Shown here one piece after another: positions 7,461 through 12,872 of a DNA stretch of 19,475 nucleotides. Under the pieces are notes generated by a model that was not told the origin of the DNA, made no database searches, and saw only the letters and a list, made by a program, of their open reading frames with translations. The DNA comes from Candidatus Wildermuthbacteria bacterium (lineage in GTDB: Bacteria; Patescibacteriota; Minisyncoccia; Minisyncoccales; UBA10102). Position 1 is the first letter of the stretch; each line of letters begins with the position of its first letter. The stretch spans positions 1 to 19,475 of the forward strand of contig JACOVZ010000041.1 in NCBI GenBank assembly GCA_016177065.1, in the 5' to 3' direction. A program made the translations under genes and the position numbers.

Positions 7461-7756
7461 ACAAGTAAGCCCAGCCTATCTCCCCTTTATTATCAGGAAG
7501 AATCGGCTGGGCATGTGATGACGAGGTATGCACTACTATGAACGAGAAGGGGCGAACCTCGTGCGCGAAGCACGTATGGTGCACCAGCCACCATAGTACA
7601 GGCAGCCTCATCCTTCTCAGATACTCTACAGGTAGAGCATCCTAATTTTGTGCAACCTCGCTTCCTATATGGTCAATGTTAGCCTCCTCAGGCAAAGCCT
7701 GGTTCAACTCTCACTGACCTTCCCCCTTTCACCCTTTCTTTGGGAAGAGTGGGAAC
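7460..7756 (-). ncRNA. Candidate structured non-coding RNA of about 300 nt, family unknown
   Basis: This gene-free stretch starts at a near-consensus promoter and ends in a terminator-like hairpin. Helices seen by complementarity, 5' to 3' on the RNA: TTCCC/GGGAA (7742-7746 with 7720-7724); GGTCAGTG/CATTGACC (7712-7719 with 7671-7678, one G-T); hairpin CAGGC/GCCTG (7697-7701 with 7689-7693, 3-nt loop); hairpin around CTCTA/TAGAG (7620-7641); GAGAAGG/CCTTCTC (7612-7618 with 7544-7550); GATGAGG with CCTCgtCATC (7606-7612 with 7517-7526); TACTATG/CATAGTA (7592-7598 with 7534-7540); hairpin CGTGC/GCACG (7570-7574 with 7560-7564). The GAGAAGG pairing crosses the next two, implying a pseudoknot or alternative folds. 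I see none of the conserved motifs of RNase P RNA, tmRNA, SRP RNA or 6S RNA. It could instead be a long leader of the NUDIX mRNA. Confidence 0.5.
7461..7512 (-). terminator. Terminator-like hairpin ending the candidate RNA
   Basis: A perfect GC-rich 8-bp stem GCCCAGCC/GGCTGGGC (7505-7512 with 7469-7476), with a second inner stem CTTCC/GGGAG inside the 28-nt loop. It is followed on the minus strand by a T-rich but interrupted tail (TTACTTGTTTGATCTTTTT). The long loop and broken T-tract make this weaker than a textbook terminator. Confidence 0.5.
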
Positions 7757-7762
7757 AAGATA

Positions 7763-7790
7763 AATATAGCAAACTCAAAAAAATTGTCAA
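7763..7790 (-). promoter_or_regulatory. Strong promoter upstream of structured RNA region
   Basis: Perfect -35 TTGACA (7785-7790), 16-nt spacer starting with a seven-T run, then -10 TATATT (7763-7768, 5/6). Predicted start near 7756. It lies just after the tatD stop and points away from tatD toward the gene-free region. Confidence 0.75.
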
Positions 7791-7837
7791 CCCCTTCTAA
7801 TCCTTGGTCTCGCCAAGTTATCCACACCTTAACCGAG

Positions 7838-8704
7838 TCAAGGCAACAGAAAGAGGGCTTTTGCGTTTTTGGCTGTTGCAGAAGCAACTTCTTCCAGACT
7901 CACATTTTTGATGCGGGCAATCTCCTTTGCAACATATTTTACGAATAAAGGCTCGTTGCGTTCAGTCCTTGCCTCGGGAGGCGCTAAGTAGGGCGCGTCG
8001 GTCTCCAGAAGAATTCTTTCCAAAGGGATATTTGCGATAATTTCCTGAGGGCTTGGCAAGGCTGGAACTTTTTTGAAGATAAGACCATTGAATCCAAAGT
8101 ACAGGCCCATATCGTAGAATCTCTTTGCCTGGGCAAGGGTGCCGGTGTAGCAATGAACAACTCCTTTTATTGTTCTTTCTCCGAGGAATTCAATCAGCTC
8201 ATCATGGGCTTTTCTGCAGTGGAGTATCACAGGAAGGTTGAGTTCTTCCGCAAGTTTTATCTGCAGAGCAAGAGTAGACTTCTGCTTCAATCGCAGAGCT
8301 TCCCTTTTCTGCCTGCTCTTTGGTTCATAATAGTAATCCAAGCCCGCTTCTCCCACAGCAACAACTTTCCCTTTCGGCGAGCTCAGAACAAGTTGCTTAT
8401 ATTTTTCGTAATCAAACTCTTCCCCTTTGGTATCAAAGGTCATCCAGGGCTCTTTCTTCACATGTTCAGACTGAACCTCCAGCACATCAACCTCGCGCTC
8501 TTCCAGATGAATAGGGTGCAGGCCGATTGCGGCATACACGCCCTCTTTGTATTTTACCGCCATTTCAACGGCTCTTTTTGACGTTGAAAACTGGGTTCCG
8601 GGCATAACAACCCAGGTGTCATTTCTAAGGGCATTCTCCAAAACCTTGCCTGCGTCATCTTTAAACGCGTTGAAGTTTACGTGGCTGTGAGTGTCTACAA
8701 GCAT
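7838..8704 (-). CDS. tatD: TatD family metal-dependent hydrolase (DNase)
   Basis: TIM-barrel metal-dependent hydrolase of 288 aa; family members act as 3'-5' DNases or RNases in repair and nucleic-acid turnover. All metal ligands are visible: His6 and His8 in DTHSH, Glu119 in GEAGLDYYY, His162 in LHCRKAH, His184 in HCYTGT and Asp236 in TDAPY. The segment between IGLHPIH (60-66) and GEAG (118-121) is longer than in E. coli TatD, with an acidic insertion around 68-105. I start at the ATG at 8704-8702, which gives the usual MLVDTHSH opening. An in-frame GTG at 8722 would add MCYNNL, which is unlike the family, overlaps the -10 element and has no RBS. No Shine-Dalgarno precedes the ATG. Confidence 0.93.
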   Translation of the reverse strand: MLVDTHSHVNFNAFKDDAGKVLENALRNDTWVVMPGTQFSTSKRAVEMAVKYKEGVYAAIGLHPIHLEEREVDVLEVQSEHVKKEPWMTFDTKGEEFDYEKYKQLVLSSPKGKVVAVGEAGLDYYYEPKSRQKREALRLKQKSTLALQIKLAEELNLPVILHCRKAHDELIEFLGERTIKGVVHCYTGTLAQAKRFYDMGLYFGFNGLIFKKVPALPSPQEIIANIPLERILLETDAPYLAPPEARTERNEPLFVKYVAKEIARIKNVSLEEVASATAKNAKALFLLP

Positions 8705-8710
8705 GAGGTT

Positions 8711-8719
8711 ATTGTAGCA
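8711..8719 (-). promoter_or_regulatory. Extended -10 promoter of tatD, leaderless
   Basis: TGC-TACAAT (extended -10; hexamer 8711-8716, 5/6) ends 6 nt before the tatD ATG, so transcription should start at or within a base of the A of ATG (8704). There is no good -35, as is common with extended -10 promoters. It follows directly after the terminator at 8723-8756. Confidence 0.5.
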
Positions 8720-8722
8720 CAC

Positions 8723-8756
8723 TAAAAAGAAAGGCTCGTTATAATAACGAGCCTTT
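8723..8756 (-). terminator. Rho-independent terminator after the two small genes
   Basis: A perfect 11-bp stem (8746-8756 with 8730-8740; core AAGGCTCGTT/AACGAGCCTT) with a 5-nt loop ATAAT, followed on the minus strand by TTTCTTTTTAG. It begins 22 nt after the stop codon at 8779 and ends just before the tatD promoter. A classic intrinsic terminator. Confidence 0.88.
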
Positions 8757-8778
8757 GATGCGAACTCTACTATTTTAT

Positions 8779-8985
8779 TTAGTAGGACTTTACGAAATAG
8801 GAACCTTTTACTTTTTTTTCGGGCGGATTACGAAGTTCATGAATTTCTTGCCTTGTTTCTTCAAGACGAACCTGTGCCCTCTGTTTCTCTTCTGCAGAAA
8901 CAGAGGGATCTCTTAGCCGCGCCGCGATTCCTCTTGCTTTTGATTCAAGCTGTTCCAAATGGGTTTTGGGACGAAAACCTTCCAA
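8779..8985 (-). CDS. Small unrecognised protein, charged and helical
   Basis: A 68-aa protein that I do not recognise. Residues 8-50 are rich in Glu, Arg, Gln and Leu with heptad-like spacing (LEQLESKARGIAARL, then EKQRAQVRLEETRQEIHEL), suggesting an antiparallel helical hairpin or coiled coil broken at DPSVS. The tail PPEKKVKGSYFVKSY is basic and aromatic. The TTG start at 8985-8983 is chosen because AAGGAGG (8992-8998) lies 6 nt upstream; an ATG at 8990 is out of frame and only 1 nt from that site. It is second in a two-gene unit after 9046-9390 and ends just before a strong terminator. The strong RBS and terminator support a real gene; function unknown. Confidence 0.65.
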   Translation of the reverse strand: MEGFRPKTHLEQLESKARGIAARLRDPSVSAEEKQRAQVRLEETRQEIHELRNPPEKKVKGSYFVKSY

Positions 8986-8991
8986 GACATA

Positions 8992-8998
8992 CCTCCTT
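8992..8998 (-). promoter_or_regulatory. Shine-Dalgarno setting a TTG start
   Basis: AAGGAGG is 6 nt from the TTG at 8985 and 1 nt from an out-of-frame ATG, which argues for TTG initiation of the 68-aa gene. Confidence 0.7.
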
Positions 8999-9045
8999 TA
9001 GTACATATGACACTGTGCGTTTTGCCCTTGGTAAAACTAAACTGA

Positions 9046-9390
9046 CTATCCCGGCCCTTGCCCTGCGCCTGCTCCAACAAGCAAATCTTTGGATTTTTGA
9101 GATACATTGCAAGGCATGCGGAAAGAAAATCCTTTCGCCAGTCCGGGGGAACGATTCCTTTCTACGACAACTATGAAAAGAATCTCTTCTCTAATGTCAC
9201 CTGAGACGCCGAGGCAGTACAGTTTCCCCTCCACAAGATTGTGGGGGGAATGAACTGCAGCAATCTTGCATGCCTCGCCCATTGAATTCTCCCCCTGGAA
9301 TCTGAAATCCGCAACAGGGATACTAAGCTTTTTCAAAAATGCCAGGAGCGCTTCTGGATTTCCTTCTATAACGCCGGTGCCAGAACCCAT
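9046..9390 (-). CDS. Unrecognised small protein, 114 aa
   Basis: Function not recognised. The ATG at 9390-9388 is chosen because AAGGAGG (9399-9405) lies 8 nt upstream; the same frame is open another 26 codons to a TTG at 9468, but that start has no RBS. The protein begins MGSGTGVIEGNPEALLAFLKKL, has a central alternating region (KIAAVHSPHNLVEGKLYCLG), a hydrophobic strand EEILFIVVVERN and a Gly-rich tail VGAGAGQGPG. It has three Cys and no signal peptide. The composition fits a small alpha/beta soluble protein. It is the first gene after the attenuator-like leader at 9487-9665 and is followed 60 nt later by the 68-aa gene. The strong RBS is the main evidence that it is real. Confidence 0.55.
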   Translation of the reverse strand: MGSGTGVIEGNPEALLAFLKKLSIPVADFRFQGENSMGEACKIAAVHSPHNLVEGKLYCLGVSGDIREEILFIVVVERNRSPGLAKGFSFRMPCNVSQKSKDLLVGAGAGQGPG

Positions 9391-9398
9391 GACTTTTC

Positions 9399-9405
9399 CC
9401 TCCTT
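9399..9405 (-). promoter_or_regulatory. Shine-Dalgarno setting the 114-aa gene start
   Basis: AAGGAGG with 8-nt spacing to the ATG at 9390. It moves the start 26 codons inside the longest open frame. Confidence 0.75.
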
Positions 9406-9447
9406 GCTATTAAATTGGTAAAAGAACTTGCCAGAGAGATTTTCCCT

Positions 9448-9476
9448 GGCCGCGCCTGTCTTGAACAAGCGGGGCC
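9448..9476 (-). repeat. GC-rich hairpin in the leader of the 114-aa gene
   Basis: GGCCCCGC (9469-9476) can pair with GCGCGGCC (9448-9455) with one mismatch, 13-nt loop, plus a small CTTG/CAAG pairing inside. There is no T-run after it, so it is not a terminator; it may stabilise the mRNA downstream of the attenuator or be part of the regulation. Confidence 0.4.
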
Positions 9477-9486
9477 AAAGAACATC

Positions 9487-9520
9487 AAAAAACCAGCCCT
9501 CGTTTACGGCGAAGAGCTGG
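9487..9520 (-). terminator. Intrinsic terminator in leader (attenuator)
   Basis: CCAGCTC (9514-9520) pairs with GGGCTGG (9493-9499), 7 bp with one G-T and extendable by two weaker pairs, followed by six T on the minus strand (9487-9492). It lies between a strong promoter and the 114-aa gene, so transcription must read through it to express the small genes. Its loop and inner stem bases are also the target of a competing upstream pairing. Confidence 0.75.
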
Positions 9521-9589
9521 CGGTTTTGTTGCTTAGCTATTTTTTAGCACGAACAAGTACCCTTCTCTTCGCCTGAGCAGGTAAACAAG
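9499..9589 (-). promoter_or_regulatory. Candidate antiterminator pairing
   Basis: CTTGTTTAC (9581-9589) pairs with GTAAACGAG (9499-9507; one G-T), and GGCGAAGAG (9565-9573) pairs with CTCTTCGCC (9508-9516). The 3' arm is contiguous while the 5' arm has a 7-nt bulge, CTGCTCA. These 18 pairs use the loop and inner stem of the terminator at 9487-9520 and would leave it at most about 4 bp. The 5' arm lies inside the 26-codon leader ORF, so ribosome position would decide which fold forms. Confidence 0.55.
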
Positions 9590-9624
9590 TAAAAGTTAAT
9601 TATTCTGGAGATTGCGTTTTTCAT
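9544..9624 (-). CDS. 26-aa leader peptide with three Cys codons
   Basis: The short ORF encodes MKNAISRIINFYLFTCSGEE followed by KGTCSC and a TAA stop. Cys codons are at 16, 24 and 26. It starts about 7 nt after the predicted transcript start at 9631, with no Shine-Dalgarno, and ends 24 nt before the terminator stem. The codons for Gly-Glu-Glu (18-20) form part of the candidate antiterminator. The layout resembles amino-acid attenuation leader peptides, with Cys as the obvious candidate amino acid, or an arrest peptide. No homologue is recognised. The alternative is a non-coding small RNA of about 145 nt in which the ORF is chance. Confidence 0.4.
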   Translation of the reverse strand: MKNAISRIINFYLFTCSGEEKGTCSC

Positions 9625-9637
9625 GCTTAATAAGGCT

Positions 9638-9665
9638 AGTGTAGCAGAGCAAAAAATGTTGTCAA
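9638..9665 (-). promoter_or_regulatory. Strong promoter overlapping the end of metG
   Basis: Perfect TTGACA (-35, 9660-9665), 16-nt spacer with a six-T run, then TGC-TACACT (extended -10; hexamer 9638-9643). Predicted start near 9631. The -35 hexamer contains the metG stop codon. Its organisation is very like the promoter at 7763-7790. Confidence 0.75.
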
Positions 9666-11143
9666 GATGAGGGCCAAATGCGTGGAAAAAGATTCGAGCG
9701 TACTTCGCTCTCTAATGTGCATTCTTTCACTATCTCTTTTGCGGTATCTGGAAGAAATGGACTCAGTAAGTTGCCTATTTCTTGCAGTGTTGCTGCCAAA
9801 TCTCCTACGATTTTCTTCTCTTTGCTTCCCCCCCAATTATTTGGGCTTGCTTCCCAAGGATGATGCTGATCAATATACTGGTTGCAGAAAGCAATGAGTT
9901 CCCAGATCGCTAAGAGTGCATCGTTGAATTTAAACTCCTCAACAGCAAAACTACTTGCTTTATGCGCTTTCTCTATTGCTTCCTTGAGCAACGCCTCTTG
10001 AACCGTTGCATGTACGAAATCACCTGGGCTGTACATCTTTATCTCTAAGGCAAGACCAAGTACTCTTGCTACAAGATTTCCTAAACCATTTGCCAAGTCT
10101 GCGTTATATCTTTCCTCAAACTTCTCCTGGGTGAAATCGCCATCTTCTGCGGAAGGGATTTCTCGCAGCAAGAAGTAACGCACGGCGTCAGCTCCGTATT
10201 TTTCAATCAACGGAAAGGGATCAACAACGTTTCCTAATGATTTAGACATCTTCTTTCCTGCCACGGTAATATAGCCATGTACGAAAATCGTATCTGGTAG
10301 GGCAAGCTTTGCCGAGAGAAGCATTGCAGACCAATATACTGCATGAAACCGAATTATTCCTTTCCCAATGACATGCAACTTTGTACCTTCCCCTTCCCAA
10401 AACTCTTGAAATCGAGGGCCATCCTCCCCATATCCTAGGGCATTGATATAGTTTGGAAGGGCATCAAACCAAACCCAAATAATCTGGCTAGAATCTCCAG
10501 GAACTTGCACTCCCCAACCCTTTGCACGTTCTGCAGAGCGTGAGATGCAGATATCTTTAAGACCAGTACGAATAAAACTTACGACCTCATTTTTTCGGGA
10601 GGCAGGAACAATGCGAAGCTTATCGCTTTCAATAAGTTCAAGAAGTTGTTTCTCATATTTTGAAAGTTTAAAAAAATAGTTTTCCTCCTCTATGCGTTCT
10701 AGTGCTACCTGATGTTCTGGACAACGTCCGTCCTTTATCTCATCCTCTTCGTAAAACGCTTCGCAGCCAACACAATACAGCCCGGCGTATGTTTTTTTGT
10801 AAATGTCTGCTTTGCATGCAAGCCAAAGCTTCTGCGCACCCTTGAAATGGCGCTCTTCTGTGGTACGGATAAAATCATCCCAGGATAGGTTTAACGGCTG
10901 CTTGAGCGCTTGGAATTTTGCTGAGTTTTTATCTACAAGTTCTTTTGGAGATATGCCGAGGTCTTCTGCCGCTCGTACGTTTTTCAAACTATTTTCATCG
11001 GTACCCGTTAGAAAAAACACCTTGCTACCCAAGATTCGCTGGTATCTCGCAATCACATCAGCTTGAATAAACTCTAAAGCATGGCCGAGATGCCCCGGTG
11101 CATTTACATATGGTATCGCTGTTGATATAAAAAATGGCTTCAT
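9662..11143 (-). CDS. metG: Methionyl-tRNA synthetase
   Basis: Class Ia synthetase charging initiator and elongator tRNA-Met. The protein has 493 aa: catalytic core plus anticodon-binding domain, without the C-terminal EMAPII/Trbp111-like dimerisation domain found in longer MetRS. The HIGH motif is HLGH (18-21) and KMSKS is at 298-302. A single zinc knuckle is formed by C124/C127 and C141/H144. The Met-pocket WVWFDALPNYINALGY is typical, and LANGLGNLVARVL and FNDALLAIWELIAFCNQYID mark the helical anticodon domain. The ATG overlaps the stop of the LAGLIDADG gene as ATGA, so it is probably co-transcribed from the promoter at 12139-12147. Spot counts suggest that this gene and the next are somewhat more A+T-rich than their neighbours, which could mean a separate origin. 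Confidence 0.97.
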   Translation of the reverse strand: MKPFFISTAIPYVNAPGHLGHALEFIQADVIARYQRILGSKVFFLTGTDENSLKNVRAAEDLGISPKELVDKNSAKFQALKQPLNLSWDDFIRTTEERHFKGAQKLWLACKADIYKKTYAGLYCVGCEAFYEEDEIKDGRCPEHQVALERIEEENYFFKLSKYEKQLLELIESDKLRIVPASRKNEVVSFIRTGLKDICISRSAERAKGWGVQVPGDSSQIIWVWFDALPNYINALGYGEDGPRFQEFWEGEGTKLHVIGKGIIRFHAVYWSAMLLSAKLALPDTIFVHGYITVAGKKMSKSLGNVVDPFPLIEKYGADAVRYFLLREIPSAEDGDFTQEKFEERYNADLANGLGNLVARVLGLALEIKMYSPGDFVHATVQEALLKEAIEKAHKASSFAVEEFKFNDALLAIWELIAFCNQYIDQHHPWEASPNNWGGSKEKKIVGDLAATLQEIGNLLSPFLPDTAKEIVKECTLESEVRSNLFPRIWPSS

Positions 11144-12132
11144 AATAATGCGGGCGCGTTCATCCTCAGGTACCCATACTTTACGTTGCGAAACACTATA
11201 TTCGCTATTGCGTCCTGGATTGCTATCTTCTTATCCCTATGCCTAACATATGGTTCTAAAAAGTCAAAAAGGCGAAGTAATGATTCTTTTCGGTTTATTT
11301 GAAACATCCAGTAGTTCTGCTTGTGACCATATCCATCTTTTTCAATACGATCTTTAATCTTACTCTCATGCAAGTTTGAACATATGATTCCGTTGCGAAG
11401 AAGACTCTCGCGAATATCAGAGAGAATCTGACGATTATAGTTCCCTAAACTGTAAACTGCACGCCCATCTGCTGGAATAAAGATACTGCCCTCTGCGTCC
11501 GAAAAACCAGCAAAAAAGGCGAAAAAGGTTTGCTGATTATACACCCACTTAGGAATCTCTTTCCCTAGCAGAAACGAAAATGACAAGTTTAGATTTGCCT
11601 CAATCTGAACTTTTTTCTCTCTGGTGGGCCTTCCTATCCACACATGCCCATAACCAATAAACAACTCTTTAATAAGCTCCACCTGCGTTTTCTTTGTACT
11701 CCCACAATCTGCATGAATCGTATCCCCTAATCGCCTTATTCGTAGATCTCCACGAGTAAATCCGAGAAGATATGCCTTATCTTGAATACTGCCATCAAAA
11801 TCTTTTCGTGGGAATCGGATGTGAGCTTCGGAAGAAGTTCTAAGAAGAATATCGAACTCTTTCAACTTGCGATGGACGGTACCTCTCGGATATCCATATC
11901 GCTTTTCTATCTCCCAGGTAGAGAGTTTTTTGAGAACATACCAATGCTGAAGTTTTGCCTTGGTTAAAGCGGTGCCATTCCAGGGAAACCTTGTTTTAAT
12001 CCCATACTCCTTGAGACGATTCCAAATGGTGCCCTGACAACATCCATAGCGTTTAGCTATTTGGTAGGTCGTAAGACCCTCTTTCTTGTAGAGACGCTGC
12101 AACTCTCTCTTTGGTAGATAAATTCTGAACAT
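11140..12132 (-). CDS. Free-standing LAGLIDADG protein with tandem HTH N-terminus
   Basis: A 330-aa protein with two LAGLIDADG motifs, AYLLGFTRGD (120-129) and FFAGFSDAEG (206-215), both keeping the acidic catalytic position (Asp129; Asp/Glu at 212-214), as in monomeric homing endonucleases. Before them are two copies of a helix-turn-helix unit about 50 residues apart: residues 11-42 (TTYQIAKRYG then GTIWNRLKEYG) and 61-92 (STWEIEKRYG then GTVHRKLKEF). No intron or intein is seen: metG is uninterrupted and the ORF stands alone with its own promoter. It overlaps metG by 4 bp. It may be a homing endonuclease that has landed in the intergenic gap upstream of metG, or a domesticated DNA-binding regulator (compare WhiA, a LAGLIDADG-plus-HTH protein). 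Low G+C in spot counts (35% in two 60-nt lines) supports acquisition. Confidence 0.88.
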   Translation of the reverse strand: MFRIYLPKRELQRLYKKEGLTTYQIAKRYGCCQGTIWNRLKEYGIKTRFPWNGTALTKAKLQHWYVLKKLSTWEIEKRYGYPRGTVHRKLKEFDILLRTSSEAHIRFPRKDFDGSIQDKAYLLGFTRGDLRIRRLGDTIHADCGSTKKTQVELIKELFIGYGHVWIGRPTREKKVQIEANLNLSFSFLLGKEIPKWVYNQQTFFAFFAGFSDAEGSIFIPADGRAVYSLGNYNRQILSDIRESLLRNGIICSNLHESKIKDRIEKDGYGHKQNYWMFQINRKESLLRLFDFLEPYVRHRDKKIAIQDAIANIVFRNVKYGYLRMNAPALL

Positions 12133-12138
12133 ACTAAA

Positions 12139-12147
12139 ATTATAGCA
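12139..12147 (-). promoter_or_regulatory. Extended -10 promoter of LAGLIDADG-metG unit, leaderless
   Basis: TGC followed by a perfect TATAAT (12139-12144) stands exactly 6 nt before the ATG at 12132. Transcription should start at the A of the start codon, and no Shine-Dalgarno exists upstream. No clear -35 is seen, as expected for an extended -10 promoter. Confidence 0.65.
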
Positions 12148-12194
12148 GTTTTTTGACTAACCTACGACTAGAAACGGTGTTCTATATCATTTCT

Positions 12195-12872
12195 CTATCG
12201 CTTTTCTTTATAGACCACAATGACGAACTCGCCTTTCTGCTTGTCTTTCTTCACTTGCTCTAACACCTCTTCTATCCTGCCCCGGTACACTGTTTCAAAC
12301 ATTTTGGTAAGCTCCCTGCACACCGCCACAGAAGCTTCTCTGTTCAGCTCTCGCAATTCCTGAAGCGTCTTAAGAATACGGTATGGAGATTCGTACAAGA
12401 TCACAGGATGCTCTGACGCAGCTGCTTCCCTGAAAAACGATTTGCGCTTTCGCTTGTGCGGAGGATATCCCAAAAACAGAAATTTGTCCATTGGAAACCC
12501 TGCTATGCTGGCTGCCGCCGCCATAGCAGAAGGCCCTGGCATGGGGACTATCTTTATGCCCCGGCCTTTTTTGGAAAGATACTCCACAAGCTCGTTTCCC
12601 GGATCTGAAATCCCAGGGGTCCCGGCATCTGAAACCTGCGCCAAATTCTTGCCCTCAGAAAGAAGGCTGAAAATACGATCCATAACCTGCAAGGAACTAT
12701 GCTGATGGTAGCTTATCAAAGGAACAGAAATGCCATAATGCAAAAGAAGTTTCTTGGTCACTCTGGTATCTTCGCACAAAATGAAATCAACGCCTTTCAG
12801 AGTTTCAAGGGCGCGATATGTAATATCCTTAAGATTCCCTATTGGAGTTGCAACCACAAAAAGAGTTGACAT
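12195..12872 (-). CDS. rsmI: 16S rRNA (cytidine1402-2'-O)-methyltransferase
   Basis: SAM-dependent methyltransferase of the tetrapyrrole methylase fold that 2'-O-methylates C1402 in the 16S decoding centre. The protein has 225 aa, shorter than E. coli RsmI (about 286) because the C-terminal region is missing. Motifs in order are ATPIGNLKDIT (8-18), CEDTR (33-37), the SAM-binding SDAGTPGISDPG (81-92) and PGPSA (112-116), then FLFLGYPPHKRKRK and the CRELTKMFE segment. Start ATG 12872-12870 overlaps the stop of the AI-2E gene by one base (TGATG), so it is translationally coupled and is the last gene of the long right-hand operon. After the stop there is only a weak 5-bp hairpin and no T-run. Confidence 0.96.
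   Translation of the reverse strand: MSTLFVVATPIGNLKDITYRALETLKGVDFILCEDTRVTKKLLLHYGISVPLISYHQHSSLQVMDRIFSLLSEGKNLAQVSDAGTPGISDPGNELVEYLSKKGRGIKIVPMPGPSAMAAAASIAGFPMDKFLFLGYPPHKRKRKSFFREAAASEHPVILYESPYRILKTLQELRELNREASVAVCRELTKMFETVYRGRIEEVLEQVKKDKQKGEFVIVVYKEKR

Noticed and set aside
7396..7611. 71-codon ORF ending as TGATG on the NUDIX start codon
   Set aside because: The stop/start overlap with a strong RBS looks like coupling, but the ORF has no RBS of its own, its composition (many Trp, Cys, His, Tyr) is unlike its neighbours, and its bases are used in several strong helices and the terminator-like hairpin of the candidate RNA.
7619..7641. tRNA-like D-arm (CTCTA-CAGG-TAGAGCA) on the plus strand
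   Set aside because: No matching anticodon stem follows, and no T-arm or acceptor stem can be formed around it; it is better explained as a local hairpin.
7460..7756. Possible RNase P RNA, tmRNA, SRP RNA or 6S RNA
   Set aside because: The invariant motifs I know (GAGGAAAGUC and ACAGAA for RNase P, tRNA-like ends for tmRNA, the GGAAGGAAGCAGCC-like loop for SRP, the long central-bubble duplex for 6S) are not found on either strand.
7818..7826. Perfect DnaA-box match TTATCCACA after tatD
   Set aside because: A single box with no second copy, no dnaA or dnaN gene, and no clear unwinding region nearby; probably chance, so not called an origin.
8705..8722. GTG start for tatD at 8722
   Set aside because: It adds MCYNNL before the family's MLVDTHSH opening, overlaps the extended -10 element and has no RBS.
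8913..9107. 64-codon ORF overlapping both small genes on the minus strand
   Set aside because: Different frame, no RBS, and it would overlap the two genes that do have strong Shine-Dalgarno sites.
9391..9468. 26-codon N-terminal extension (TTG start) of the 114-aa gene
   Set aside because: A strong AAGGAGG site sits 8 nt before the internal ATG at 9390, and the extension runs through a GC-rich hairpin without an RBS.
9662..11143. Intein or intron in metG as home of the LAGLIDADG gene
   Set aside because: metG is continuous from HIGH to KMSKS to the anticodon domain with no inserted block; the endonuclease-like gene is a separate ORF upstream.
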